From Oscillospiraceae bacterium (GTDB lineage Bacteria; Bacillota; Clostridia; UBA1381): a DNA stretch of 18,249 nt. Under the pieces are notes generated by a model that saw only the letters and a program-made list of their open reading frames with translations, was not told the DNA's origin and made no database searches. A program made the translations under genes and the position numbers. The stretch spans positions 1-18,249 of the forward strand of contig SVKH01000012.1 of assembly GCA_015068545.1 (NCBI GenBank). The letters run 5' to 3'. Shown here piece after piece: positions 6,241 through 14,332 of the stretch (within the stretch, counting starts at the first letter, position 1; every line of letters begins with the position of its first letter).

Positions 6241-7299
6241 TTATTCTTCTCCTTCATCCTGAGAATTGTTTTTGGACATCATACCGTTTATTAGGATGAA
6301 AATTATTACCGCAATCATCAGAATCAACGCTCTCAATGGGCCGTTTTCCGCCAAAAGCACCGCAGTAATTCCCAGTACACCGCTTATAGCATACAGAATA
6401 AACACAGTCTGCTTTTGGGAAAATCCCATATCTATCAATCTGTGATGCAAGTGGCCTCTGTCCGCCGCCATAGGACTTTGACCTCTGTAAATACGTCTTA
6501 TCATAGCAAATACCGCATCAAACAGCGGAAGCCCCAATATCAAAAGCGGAACTGCAAAGGAAATGATGGCATAACTTTTAAATACGCCTTGAATAGACAA
6601 GGTGGCCAGCATAAACCCTAAAAACGTAGATCCGGTATCTCCCATAAATATCTTTGCCGGATTGAAGTTAAAGGGCAAAAATCCAAAGCAAGCTCCCATC
6701 AGAGCAAGACCAACAATCGCCACGGAATACTCACCGATTCTGATTGCAATAAACACAAGGCTGACTGACATTATAGCAGAAACTCCTGCCGCCAAGCCAT
6801 CCAATCCATCGATAAAGTTAACTGCGTTTGTGATAAACACTATCCATATAACGCTGACGATAATCGACAGCCACCAAGGAAACACCACATAAGGATTATC
6901 CGAGAAAATATTAGGATTGGTCATAACGGTAATACGCAGATTTCCACCCATTATAACAACCAGTGCCGCCAATATCTGTATGCCAAACTTCAGTTTGGCA
7001 CCCAAGTTTTTACAGTCATCTACAACTCCCATTACCGCTATAATCACAGCGCCGCATAAAATAGCAGCCAGTGACCTTGTCATCTGCCCGAAGCAGGCAA
7101 GAGCAACGGCAAATCCGAAAATAATGGCAAGACCTCCCAGTCTTGGTATCGGCTTTTTGTGCATACGTCTTGCATCCCTTGGTACGTCTATTGCGCCTAT
7201 CTTAAAAGCAAGCCTGTGCACAATAGGTACCGAAGCAAATGTGAAGGAAAAAGCCACCAAAAAAGTCAATGCCATAAAGATTATTTCTTTTGTACTCAT
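6241..7299 (-). CDS. tagO: UDP-GlcNAc:undecaprenyl-phosphate GlcNAc-1-phosphate transferase (TagO/WecA family)
   Basis: This integral membrane enzyme transfers GlcNAc-1-phosphate from UDP-GlcNAc to undecaprenyl phosphate, starting wall teichoic acid or other lipid-linked surface polysaccharides. The 352-residue protein has about ten hydrophobic segments and the superfamily motifs. These are DVPRDARRMHKKPIPRLGG (38-56), GVVDD (91-95), NFIDGLDG (161-168), NFNPAKIFMGDTGS (211-224) and the cytoplasmic RGHLHHRL (281-288). The HxHH motif places it with WecA/TagO rather than MraY. The C-terminus is a short acidic tail. The ATG has AGGAG at good spacing. It is the last gene of the aminoacyl-tRNA synthetase operon, 48 bases after trpS. 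Which polymer it primes cannot be told, as no teichoic acid or capsule genes are nearby. Confidence 0.9.
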   Translation of the reverse strand: MSTKEIIFMALTFLVAFSFTFASVPIVHRLAFKIGAIDVPRDARRMHKKPIPRLGGLAIIFGFAVALACFGQMTRSLAAILCGAVIIAVMGVVDDCKNLGAKLKFGIQILAALVVIMGGNLRITVMTNPNIFSDNPYVVFPWWLSIIVSVIWIVFITNAVNFIDGLDGLAAGVSAIMSVSLVFIAIRIGEYSVAIVGLALMGACFGFLPFNFNPAKIFMGDTGSTFLGFMLATLSIQGVFKSYAIISFAVPLLILGLPLFDAVFAMIRRIYRGQSPMAADRGHLHHRLIDMGFSQKQTVFILYAISGVLGITAVLLAENGPLRALILMIAVIIFILINGMMSKNNSQDEGEE

Positions 7300-7347
7300 A
7301 ATTATCTCCTGTCAGGCGAAGCTTTACCTAGCTACGCCACAATTCCA

Positions 7348-8361
7348 TTACAGAACAAAACCTATCTTTTTATACACCTTATCTACCGTTCTGCCTGCGA
7401 TAGCTGATGCCCTTTCGGCACCTTTTTCGCAAATGTCTATAAGGTACTGTTTATCCTTTGACAGCTCATCATACTTAGCACGGATAGGACGTATCTCCTC
7501 TACCACAGCTTCAGCCACATCCGCCTTGAAATCACCGTAGCCTTTTCCCTGATATTCCGCTGCAATAGCTTCTATATCCCTCTTTGTAACAGCTGACATT
7601 ATAGTTAGCAGGTTATTGATACCTGCCTTTGCTTCATCCTCAGGACGGTATTCAATCACTCCTTCAGAATCGGTAACAGCGGACTTTATCTTCTTTGCAA
7701 TTACGTTAATATCGTCTAGCATAGAGATGTATGCTTTCGGATTTTCGTCCGACTTTGACATCTTTTTGGTAGGCTCGGCAAGGCTCATTACCTTTGCTCC
7801 TGCTTTTGGCATAAATCCTTCCGGTACCTTGAAGATAGGCTTGCCTTCGCCTTGATATACCGCATTGAATCTTTGGGCAATATCTCGGGTAAGCTCTATA
7901 TGCTGCATCTGATCTTTACCAACCGGCACAAGGTCTGCCTGATACAGCAGGATATCCGCTGCCATCAAAACAGGGTATGTAAAAAGCCCTGCATTTATAT
8001 TATCTGCATGTTTTGCACTCTTATCCTTAAACTGAGTCATTCTGGAAAGCTCGCCCATATATGTGTAGCAATTAAGCGCCCATGCCAACTGCGCGTGCTG
8101 TGGCACCTGAGATTGGATGAACAAAAGACTCTTTTCCGGATCAATTCCGCAGGCAATGTATATCTTTAGAAGATCCAGAGTTCTTTTTCTCAGTTCAGCA
8201 GGATCCTGACGCACTGTAATGGCGTGCATATCCATCATTGCATATATGCAGTTATACTCATCCTGAAAACCTACCCAGTTTTTTATAGCTCCCAGATAGT
8301 TTCCCAGTGTGATATTTCCCGAAGGCTGAACCCCCGAAAATATTATTTTCTTATCCTCCAT
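7348..8361 (-). CDS. trpS: Tryptophanyl-tRNA synthetase
   Basis: TrpRS charges tRNA-Trp with tryptophan using ATP; it is a cytoplasmic homodimer of class Ic. The 337-residue length is normal. The first nucleotide-binding motif is PSGNITLGNYLGA (13-25), where TLGN stands for HIGH. The second is KMSKS (200-204). Other family features are GELSRMTQFKDKS (103-115) and PVGKDQMQHIELTRDIAQRFN (146-166). The gene lies 17 bases after the aminotransferase stop, with AAGGA ahead of its ATG. No T-box or trp attenuator fits in that gap, so it relies on the gltX promoter. This differs from the tryptophan-responsive control of trpS in many Firmicutes. Identification is secure. Confidence 0.97.
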   Translation of the reverse strand: MEDKKIIFSGVQPSGNITLGNYLGAIKNWVGFQDEYNCIYAMMDMHAITVRQDPAELRKRTLDLLKIYIACGIDPEKSLLFIQSQVPQHAQLAWALNCYTYMGELSRMTQFKDKSAKHADNINAGLFTYPVLMAADILLYQADLVPVGKDQMQHIELTRDIAQRFNAVYQGEGKPIFKVPEGFMPKAGAKVMSLAEPTKKMSKSDENPKAYISMLDDINVIAKKIKSAVTDSEGVIEYRPEDEAKAGINNLLTIMSAVTKRDIEAIAAEYQGKGYGDFKADVAEAVVEEIRPIRAKYDELSKDKQYLIDICEKGAERASAIAGRTVDKVYKKIGFVL

Positions 8362-8378
8362 TGTGACAGTCCTTTCCG

Positions 8379-9575
8379 TTATTCACCTAGTTTTTCTTTT
8401 AGCATAGCTCCAATAGCCTTGATACCTTCCTCTATCTTTTCCTCCGGCATCATAGAGTAGTTAAGACGGAATGAGCAGGTTTTCTTACTCATATCGGTGG
8501 CAAAATTACTGCTTGGCACAAATGCCACCTTGTAGTTCTTTACCGCCTCCATGGAAAGCTCCTCGGCGTTAATGCTCTCCGGACAGGTAACAAGAATAAA
8601 CAAACCACCCTGAGGCTTTGTCCATGTGACAGATTTAGGGAAGTACTTTTCCATGCAGGACAGCATGAATGCACACTTTCTTCCATAAACATCACAAGCC
8701 TTTTTTATATGTGCTTCAACATCGTATTTTTTCAAAAATTCTGTTGCAATCATCTGGGTAAGGCATGGAGTATGAACGTCATTAACCTGCTTCATAATCT
8801 CGATTTTGTCTATAACCTCTCCTGATGCAACTATGTAACCTATTCTAAGTCCCGGTGCCAAAATCTTAGAAAGTGAGCTTACATAAAGCACTCTTCCGGT
8901 TTTGTCTAAAGACTTGATTGTGGCAATAGGTTCTCCTGCAAATCTCAAATCTCCGTAAGGATTGTCCTCCATAATCAGGCAGTCGTATTTTTCCGCAAGA
9001 TCCAGCATCTTCTTTCTCTTTTCTAAAGACATGGTAATACCGGTAGGATTCTGGAAATTTGGAATAGTATAGATTAGCTTTACATTTTTAGTTTTCAGCA
9101 CATCCTCCAGCTTATCCATATTCATGCCATCCTCATCCATATCCACTCCGATAAGGTTGGCACGCACACTTCTTAGTGAATTGAGTGTTCCTACAAAGCT
9201 AGGTGCTTCCACCACAATATCCTCGTTATCCTCTACCACAACTCTTGCAATAAGGTCAAGTCCTTGCTGACCGCCTGTGGTGACTATTATCTTGTCGCCT
9301 TCTGCCACGGCTCCTACTTTCCTTGCTCTTTCCAAAAGAGCCTCTTTTAAAGGTGCGTATCCGTCTGTTGTGCCGTAGGCAAGTGCCTTTGTACCGTTTT
9401 CTCTAAGCACTTCCTCCGCAATTTTTCCAAGCTCTTCATTAGGGAACAGCGCAGGATCCGGTGCACCTCCTGCTAAGGATATAACAGCAGGGTCTGCCAT
9501 CAATTTGAACATTTCTCTTATTCCCGATGCCTTTAACGGTTTGGCACGGTTAGTATAATATTTTTCAAAATTCAT
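8379..9575 (-). CDS. PLP-dependent aminotransferase, class I/II (2-aminoadipate/LysN-like)
   Basis: This is a 398-residue fold-type I aminotransferase. Visible elements are an N-terminal substrate lid (IREMFKLMADPAVISLAGGAPD, in part 19-40), the PLP phosphate-site TTGGQQGLD (99-107), NPTG (176-179), the pyridine-binding aspartate and tyrosine in EDNPYGD (203-209), and the Schiff-base lysine in SSLSKILAPGLRIGY (K237). A C-terminal FRLNYS supplies the arginine that binds the substrate carboxylate. The pattern matches MocR-domain-like aminotransferases such as LysN or multi-substrate aromatic/branched-chain enzymes. The substrate is not readable from sequence. I start at ATG 9575, with AGGTGA ahead; an in-frame GTG at 9584 is itself part of that ribosome binding site. 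It sits between glnS and trpS in an operon, 22 bases after glnS. Confidence 0.88.
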   Translation of the reverse strand: MNFEKYYTNRAKPLKASGIREMFKLMADPAVISLAGGAPDPALFPNEELGKIAEEVLRENGTKALAYGTTDGYAPLKEALLERARKVGAVAEGDKIIVTTGGQQGLDLIARVVVEDNEDIVVEAPSFVGTLNSLRSVRANLIGVDMDEDGMNMDKLEDVLKTKNVKLIYTIPNFQNPTGITMSLEKRKKMLDLAEKYDCLIMEDNPYGDLRFAGEPIATIKSLDKTGRVLYVSSLSKILAPGLRIGYIVASGEVIDKIEIMKQVNDVHTPCLTQMIATEFLKKYDVEAHIKKACDVYGRKCAFMLSCMEKYFPKSVTWTKPQGGLFILVTCPESINAEELSMEAVKNYKVAFVPSSNFATDMSKKTCSFRLNYSMMPEEKIEEGIKAIGAMLKEKLGE

Positions 9576-9597
9576 ATTCTTCACCTGTTTTTAATAA

Positions 9598-11262
9598 TTA
9601 TTTATTCACCTTTGCCCAGCTGTCCTTTAAGGCAACTGTTCTGTTTATAATGATATCGCCTTCCTTTGAATCCTTATCAACGCAGAAATATCCAAGTCTT
9701 AGGAATTGGAAGCTGTCTCCCGGTTTAATATCCTTTAAATTACTTTCAAGCTTACAGCCCTTTAAAGTTTCCACAGAATCCGGATTAAGGTTTTCTACAA
9801 AGCTACCTACCTTGCTTTCGTCTGACGGATTTTCTACGTTAAACAATCTTTCGTACAGATTTACGGTAGCGTCCACAGCATGATCTGCCGATACCCAATG
9901 GATAGTACCCTTTACCTTTCTTCCATCCGGCGAATCTCCGCCCTTTGTTTCAGGATCGTAGGTACAATGGATTTCGGTTACGTTTCCTTCCGCATCCTTA
10001 ACGCAGGACGTTGCGGTTACATAGTATGCGCTCTTTAGACGAACTTCCTGACCTATGGCAAGACGGAAGTACTTCTTTGGAGCTTCCTCCATAAAGTCGT
10101 CTGCTTCTATCCACAAATTCTTTGAAAATTCTACACATCTCTTGCCAAGCTCCGGCTTTTGTGGATTTATTTCTACCTCGATGTTTTCCACCTGTCCATC
10201 AGGATAGTTATCTATCACTAATTTTACCGGTCTTAATACCGCCATTGCACGAGGAGCATTTTCGTTAAGATCCTCACGAACACAAAATTCCAAAAGTGAA
10301 AAATCTATAACACTGTTCGCCTTTGCTACGCCGATTCTTTCGCAAAAATCTCGAATAGCAGCGGCTGTATATCCTCTTCTTCTCATACCGCAAAGAGTTC
10401 CCATTCTAGGATCATCCCAGCCTGATACTATACCGTCATTAACAAGCTTTAGACACTTTCTCTTACTGGTAAGAGTGTAGTTTAGGTTCATTCTCGCAAA
10501 CTCAATCTGTCTTGACGGAGTTTCAAAACCAAGCTCTTTTAAGAACCAGTCATAAAGAGGTCTGTGATCTTCAAACTCCAAGGAGCATAGTGAGTGAGTT
10601 ACTCCTTCCACTGTATCGGAAATAGGATGAGCAAAATCGTACATTGGGTAAACGCACCACTTATCCCCTGTTCTGTGATGGGCTTGGTGCATTATTCGGT
10701 AAATGATAGGATCTCGCATATTCAGGTTTGGAGAAGCCATGTCTATTTTTGCACGAAGCACTCTTGCACCGTTTTCAAATTCGCCCTTGGTCATTCTGTC
10801 AAAAAGCTCCAGATTCTCTTCCACAGGTCTGTTCCTATATGGGCTTTCCTTACCCGGCTGTTCAAAAGTTCCACGGTATTCCCTGATTTCATCAGCAGTC
10901 AGGTCATCCACATAGGCTTTTCCCATTTTGATAAGCTTTATGGCACATTCGTATATATCGTCAAAGTAGTCTGATGCGTAAAGCACCTTGTCCCACTTAA
11001 ATCCCAGCCATTTAATGTCCTCCATAATGGCATCCACATACTCCACATCCTCCTTGGAAGGATTTGTGTCGTCAAGTCTTAGATTACAGGTGCCGTTGTA
11101 CTTAATGGCATTGCCGAAATCGATACATATAGCCTTTGCATGGCCTATGTGCAAATAGCCGTTTGGCTCAGGCGGAAAACGTGTCTGCACCTTAGTATAC
11201 ACACCGTCTGCAAGGTCTTTTTCGATAGCTTCTTCTATAAAATTCTTGCTTAGTTCTTCCAT
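9598..11262 (-). CDS. glnS: Glutaminyl-tRNA synthetase
   Basis: GlnRS charges tRNA-Gln directly with glutamine, bypassing the GatCAB transamidation route used by most Firmicutes. The 554-residue protein has [17 protein letters not shown] (28-44) with a canonical HIGH (38-41), and LRLDDTNP (61-68) contacting ATP and the acceptor end. [23 protein letters not shown] block (about 218-239) follows. The KMSKS equivalent is LTSKRK (264-269), where many GlnRS have VMSKRK. The C-terminal part (about 340-554) is the two-barrel anticodon-binding region typical of true GlnRS, not of GluRS. AAGGAG precedes the ATG. The gene starts 16 bases after the gltX stop in the same operon. Bacterial glnS is generally attributed to transfer from eukaryotes, so this operon combines an acquired enzyme with its cousin. 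Confidence 0.97.
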   Translation of the reverse strand: MEELSKNFIEEAIEKDLADGVYTKVQTRFPPEPNGYLHIGHAKAICIDFGNAIKYNGTCNLRLDDTNPSKEDVEYVDAIMEDIKWLGFKWDKVLYASDYFDDIYECAIKLIKMGKAYVDDLTADEIREYRGTFEQPGKESPYRNRPVEENLELFDRMTKGEFENGARVLRAKIDMASPNLNMRDPIIYRIMHQAHHRTGDKWCVYPMYDFAHPISDTVEGVTHSLCSLEFEDHRPLYDWFLKELGFETPSRQIEFARMNLNYTLTSKRKCLKLVNDGIVSGWDDPRMGTLCGMRRRGYTAAAIRDFCERIGVAKANSVIDFSLLEFCVREDLNENAPRAMAVLRPVKLVIDNYPDGQVENIEVEINPQKPELGKRCVEFSKNLWIEADDFMEEAPKKYFRLAIGQEVRLKSAYYVTATSCVKDAEGNVTEIHCTYDPETKGGDSPDGRKVKGTIHWVSADHAVDATVNLYERLFNVENPSDESKVGSFVENLNPDSVETLKGCKLESNLKDIKPGDSFQFLRLGYFCVDKDSKEGDIIINRTVALKDSWAKVNK

Positions 11263-11278
11263 ATTTCACTTGCTCCTT

Positions 11279-12931
11279 TTATTTCAAAAGTTCGATAGCT
11301 TTATCTATTCTCGCTAAAAATTCGTCATATCCCAGAGTATTTATAATCTCATATAGGTCCGGAGTATTTTTTCTGCCTGTTACCGCAACACGGATAACAG
11401 ATGCCACATCTCCAACATGGCCCTTAAAGGAATCAGGATCCTTTTTGTACATTTTAGGAGCCTTTGCATATCCCAGACTCTCTGCCATATCTCTCACCTT
11501 CGGGAACCATTCCTCTGCAGTTTCATCCTTGGAATATACGTCCTTGTAAGTATTTAAAATCTCTGTCATATCAGCATTTGACAGGTTCTCCGGCCATTCA
11601 TACTGGGTTGGTACTTCAAAGAAGTACTTGGTGTAACTTACGGTATCTTGCCATTTTGCTATGTCCTTTCTCGGCTTTTCGTTTCCTCTTTCTATACCGA
11701 AAATACGCACAGCATAGTCCTTTTTCTCCTTTAGAAGATTTGCAAACTCTGGGCAAAAAGCTTCCGCCCAATCAAGTGTTCTTTCGTACACATCTTCCTT
11801 GGTAAGTGTGCTGATGTAATTCTTACTGATATCGTTCAGCTTCATCAGGTCAAACAGTGCTCCTGCTTTACTCATATTAGACAGCTTGAAGTCAAAATCA
11901 TCACTGTCCGCATCAGGATTTGCCATTCTCCATTCTTCGTAGTTGGAGTTGGCAATAGTTAAAAGATACTCAAGCACAGCTTCCTTAGGATAACCTACCT
12001 CGTGGTAGTAGGTAACTGCTGCCTCAGGGTCCTTTCTTTTTGAAAGCTTTCTCTTTCCGCCGGTTTCCTCATCCTCCTTCATGATTGGAGAAATGTGCGC
12101 AAACCTTGGCTTTTCAAAGCCTAAAATATCAAATAGCTGAAGATGAATAGGCGCTGAGGATATCCACTCATCACCTCTGATAACGTCGGTTGTACCCATG
12201 ATATGATCATCTATTGCATGGGCAAAGTGATATGTTGGTATTCCGTCTGTTTTTAAAAGTACGATATCCTGAATGTTTTCCGGCATCTCGATTTCGCCTT
12301 TGATTTCGTCACAGAACTTGATTCTCGCGTCCGGACTGCCAGGTGATTTCAGTCTTAAAACATAAGGCATACCAGCCTTTACTTTTTCCTCTATTTCCTC
12401 GTAGGTTAGGTCACGACATTTTGCAAATTCACCGTAGTAACCCGGATTCAGCTTGTTCTCTTCCTGCTTTTTACGGATTTCGTCCAGCTCCTCCGCAGTA
12501 CAGAAGCAAGGGTAGGCATATCCTTTTTCCACCAGTTCCTTACAGAATGTCTGGTAGATTTCCTTTCTTTGGCTTTGGGTATATGGACCGTAATCTCCCA
12601 ATGATTCTGTTTCGGTCAGCATACCTTCATCTATTCTGATACCAAAATTCTGCAATCCTTGCACAATACCGGTAACTCCGTTTTCCACTTCTCTTTTCTT
12701 GTCTGTATCCTCGATTCTCAAAAAGAATACACCATCGGTTTTTCTTGCAGCTCGTTCAGATACGAATGCAGCAAAAAGCCCACCAATGTGCAAAAATCCG
12801 GTAGGACTAGGTGCAAATCTTGTAACCTTGGCACCTTCCGGCAAGTTCCTTTTTGGATACTTAATTATAAAGTCCTCACCGCTTTTGGTGATATGCGCAA
12901 ATAACAGCTCTGCCAGTTTTTTATTATCCAT
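11279..12931 (-). CDS. gltX: Glutamyl-tRNA synthetase (long form)
   Basis: GluRS charges tRNA-Glu with glutamate (class Ib). The catalytic domain has RFAPSPTGFLHIGG (38-51), LRIEDTDKKRE (71-81), a zinc-binding insert with C142, C144 and C172 (PCFC and EFAKC), and KLSKRKDPEA (295-304) as KMSKS equivalent. At 550 residues it is longer than the usual bacterial 470-500. There is an extension of about 35 residues before the first motif and an enlarged C-terminal half, a form I associate with Clostridia. The ATG is preceded by GGAGG. This is the first gene of the five-gene operon and has a near-consensus promoter at 12972-13000. With GlnRS next door this GluRS probably needs to charge only tRNA-Glu; whether it can mischarge tRNA-Gln cannot be seen. 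Confidence 0.95.
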   Translation of the reverse strand: MDNKKLAELLFAHITKSGEDFIIKYPKRNLPEGAKVTRFAPSPTGFLHIGGLFAAFVSERAARKTDGVFFLRIEDTDKKREVENGVTGIVQGLQNFGIRIDEGMLTETESLGDYGPYTQSQRKEIYQTFCKELVEKGYAYPCFCTAEELDEIRKKQEENKLNPGYYGEFAKCRDLTYEEIEEKVKAGMPYVLRLKSPGSPDARIKFCDEIKGEIEMPENIQDIVLLKTDGIPTYHFAHAIDDHIMGTTDVIRGDEWISSAPIHLQLFDILGFEKPRFAHISPIMKEDEETGGKRKLSKRKDPEAAVTYYHEVGYPKEAVLEYLLTIANSNYEEWRMANPDADSDDFDFKLSNMSKAGALFDLMKLNDISKNYISTLTKEDVYERTLDWAEAFCPEFANLLKEKKDYAVRIFGIERGNEKPRKDIAKWQDTVSYTKYFFEVPTQYEWPENLSNADMTEILNTYKDVYSKDETAEEWFPKVRDMAESLGYAKAPKMYKKDPDSFKGHVGDVASVIRVAVTGRKNTPDLYEIINTLGYDEFLARIDKAIELLK

Positions 12932-12971
12932 CAGAATTTCCTCCGTTTAGTAATCACAATTAGTCCATTCT

Positions 12972-13000
12972 ATTATACAACTTTTGCACAACAATATCAA
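12972..13000 (-). promoter_or_regulatory. Sigma-A promoter of the gltX-glnS-aminotransferase-trpS-tagO operon
   Basis: TTGATA (13000-12995), a 17-bp spacer and TATAAT (12977-12972) on the minus strand. The start near 12965 leaves only about 34 bases before the gltX ATG, too short for a T-box leader. This is the only clear promoter seen for five genes separated by 13-48 bases. Confidence 0.85.
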
Positions 13001-13061
13001 GTAAATCGGTGAAAAAAACTCCAATATCTTCTAATTTTTTAATTATTTTTGATGCGATTAT

Positions 13062-13313
13062 TCAGGACTTGTCATCTTGCCTTGTAATAGGTAAATCCTG
13101 CGGCAGCTTCTGTAACAGTATGTATTCTCCGGCGTAGTCACAGTTTTGTGGCTGTATGTATTCTTTTGCACGGATTCCGGTTTTGTAACCGGATATATTC
13201 TTTTGCACGTATTCAGGTTTTGTAACCGGATGTATTCCTTTGCACAGATTCAGTTTACTTAACAGTATGTATCCATTCGCATTAGCTCGGGTTCGTACCG
13301 GCTTTTTATAAAA
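13062..13313 (-). other. Uninterrupted 83-codon minus-strand frame through the 37-bp array, no good start
   Basis: Between a TAG at 13316-13314 and a TGA at 13064-13062 the minus strand has no stop for 83 codons, although the 37-bp period shifts the reading frame at each unit. The end reads AGEYILLQKLPQDLP and then TRQDDKS, which looks protein-like, and GYILL/EYILL recur. No ATG or ribosome binding site opens the frame; the only in-frame conventional start I see is a GTG inside the third unit. It may be a remnant, the 3' part of a lost gene, or chance openness of a repeat lacking stops in all three frames. I do not call it a gene. Confidence 0.3.
13084..13304. repeat. Array of 37-bp tandem repeats, each with an inverted repeat
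   Basis: Five or six head-to-tail units begin at TGTATTC-like sequences at 13121, 13157, 13194, 13231 and 13268, with a degenerate unit from about 13084. Spacing is 36, 37, 37 and 37. A typical unit reads TGTATTCTTTTGCACGGAT followed by a hairpin. The hairpin arms change from unit to unit while pairing is mostly kept: AGTCACA/TGTGGCT (one G-T) at 13136, TCCGGTT/AACCGGA at 13176, a 7-bp arm with one mismatch at 13213, and a shorter one at 13251. The last unit forms an imperfect GC-rich hairpin followed by TTTTT. There are no unique spacers, so it is not CRISPR. The array fills most of the 519-bp gap between gltX and the next gene; function unknown. Confidence 0.8.
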
Positions 13314-13411
13314 CTACACAAGAAAAGAGCCGCAAAACCCAAAGGCTTGTACGGCAATCTTTCCGGGGGTAATGTATTTTGTGAGGTTATAAGTATTATT
13401 TCCCAAAAAAT

Positions 13412-13428
13412 AATTGTTATACACAATT
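13412..13428. promoter_or_regulatory. Inverted repeat upstream of the beta-propeller gene
   Basis: AATTGT-TATAC-ACAATT is a perfect 6-bp inverted repeat with a 5-bp centre, 40 bases before the ATG at 13469. Candidate -10 hexamers (TATACA inside it, TATAAA at 13440-13445) lie in or near it, though no -35 is convincing. It is the size of a repressor half-site pair and may control the gene; AT-rich context limits confidence. Confidence 0.35.
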
Positions 13429-13468
13429 TTTTCAAATCATATAAATATTTTTATAGGAGGGATTCTTT

Positions 13469-14332
13469 ATGTTTAACCTACTACTTTTTGATATGTCCCA
13501 GCACTATTTTTCTCAATCGGGAAGTGGCATCTTTATGCGACAAAAGGGTTCCGACGGGCTATGGTCTAATTCGGAATGTGTTGCAGAAAATGCCAAGAGT
13601 AGCTTTTGGGCATATCCTGATGCTTCCGGAATGGTGCATATGATATATGCCGACAATAGCAATAATCTTACCTATGCCCAAAGGAACAAGAATAAGTGGA
13701 AAACCCACATTCTTACAAAGTTCAACGCCAAGCTTAATCCCATCAGGATGCAACTTTACACCGTTTCCGGCAGGCTGAATATATTATGCTCGGCAGAATA
13801 CAAGGATGAGATACTTCTTTTTCACTGCATATTAGGCGACAAGGCACAGCCTCATAAGGTGTGTAGTCTTGCCAATTCCCATTTCTGGATTCATAACGGT
13901 TCGGTATATTATACATTAAAAGAAGGCGGCATTTGCTCTACACCGCTTTCGGACGAAAAACCGCAAGGATATTCTACCGTCTGTCCATTTGGCGAAAATG
14001 TGTCGGTTTATGATGTAAACGGAGAGAGCATTCTCCTTACCACCCACGAAAACCGGCTGTATGTTGATAAAAAGGAAATAATCTACGATTCCCGAATGGA
14101 AATGCCGGCATTGATGCACTCTAATGAAACGATTTATGTGATGTGGAAGTCCGGCGGATATGTGCGATATATAACCTCCCAAAATAACGGTGAAACTTGG
14201 ACATCACCAATGCGTTTTGCCGCATCAGGTGCAGAGATTCAGCTGTACCATGTGCAGAATTATGAGGGTACCCAGATTATGTACGGGTATAACACCACAA
14301 CGGGACTGCACATATTTGCCAATAGAAACTAA
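13469..14332 (+). CDS. Hypothetical protein, probable beta-propeller (Asp-box/sialidase-like repeats)
   Basis: I do not recognise this 287-residue protein by name. It has no signal peptide and no membrane segment, so it should be cytoplasmic. The sequence shows about six recurring strand-turn-strand units of roughly 40-50 residues: MVHMIYADNSNNLTYAQR (55-72), RLNILCSAEYKDEILLFH (102-119), GSVYYTLKEGGICSTPL (144-160), ESILLTTHENRLYVD (186-200), TIYVMWKSGGYVRYITS (221-237) and TQIMYGYNTTTGLHIF (268-283). SQNNGETW (237-244) resembles the Asp-box of sialidase-type propellers. No catalytic sialidase residues can be assigned, so a binding role is as likely as an enzymatic one. AGGAGG lies 8 bases before the ATG, an excellent ribosome binding site. 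It stands alone on the plus strand between two tandem-repeat arrays, separated from housekeeping operons on both sides. Confidence 0.8.
   Translation: MFNLLLFDMSQHYFSQSGSGIFMRQKGSDGLWSNSECVAENAKSSFWAYPDASGMVHMIYADNSNNLTYAQRNKNKWKTHILTKFNAKLNPIRMQLYTVSGRLNILCSAEYKDEILLFHCILGDKAQPHKVCSLANSHFWIHNGSVYYTLKEGGICSTPLSDEKPQGYSTVCPFGENVSVYDVNGESILLTTHENRLYVDKKEIIYDSRMEMPALMHSNETIYVMWKSGGYVRYITSQNNGETWTSPMRFAASGAEIQLYHVQNYEGTQIMYGYNTTTGLHIFANRN

Noticed and set aside
6917..7540. Long plus-strand frame opposite tagO and trpS
   Set aside because: It is antisense to two well-supported genes, has low-complexity translation, and crosses the boundary between them.
12932..13020. T-box or other riboswitch ahead of gltX
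   Set aside because: The leader from the predicted start to the ATG is only about 34 bases, too short for a T-box.
13084..13304. Possible CRISPR array
   Set aside because: Units are contiguous, with no unique spacers between repeats, and no cas genes lie nearby.
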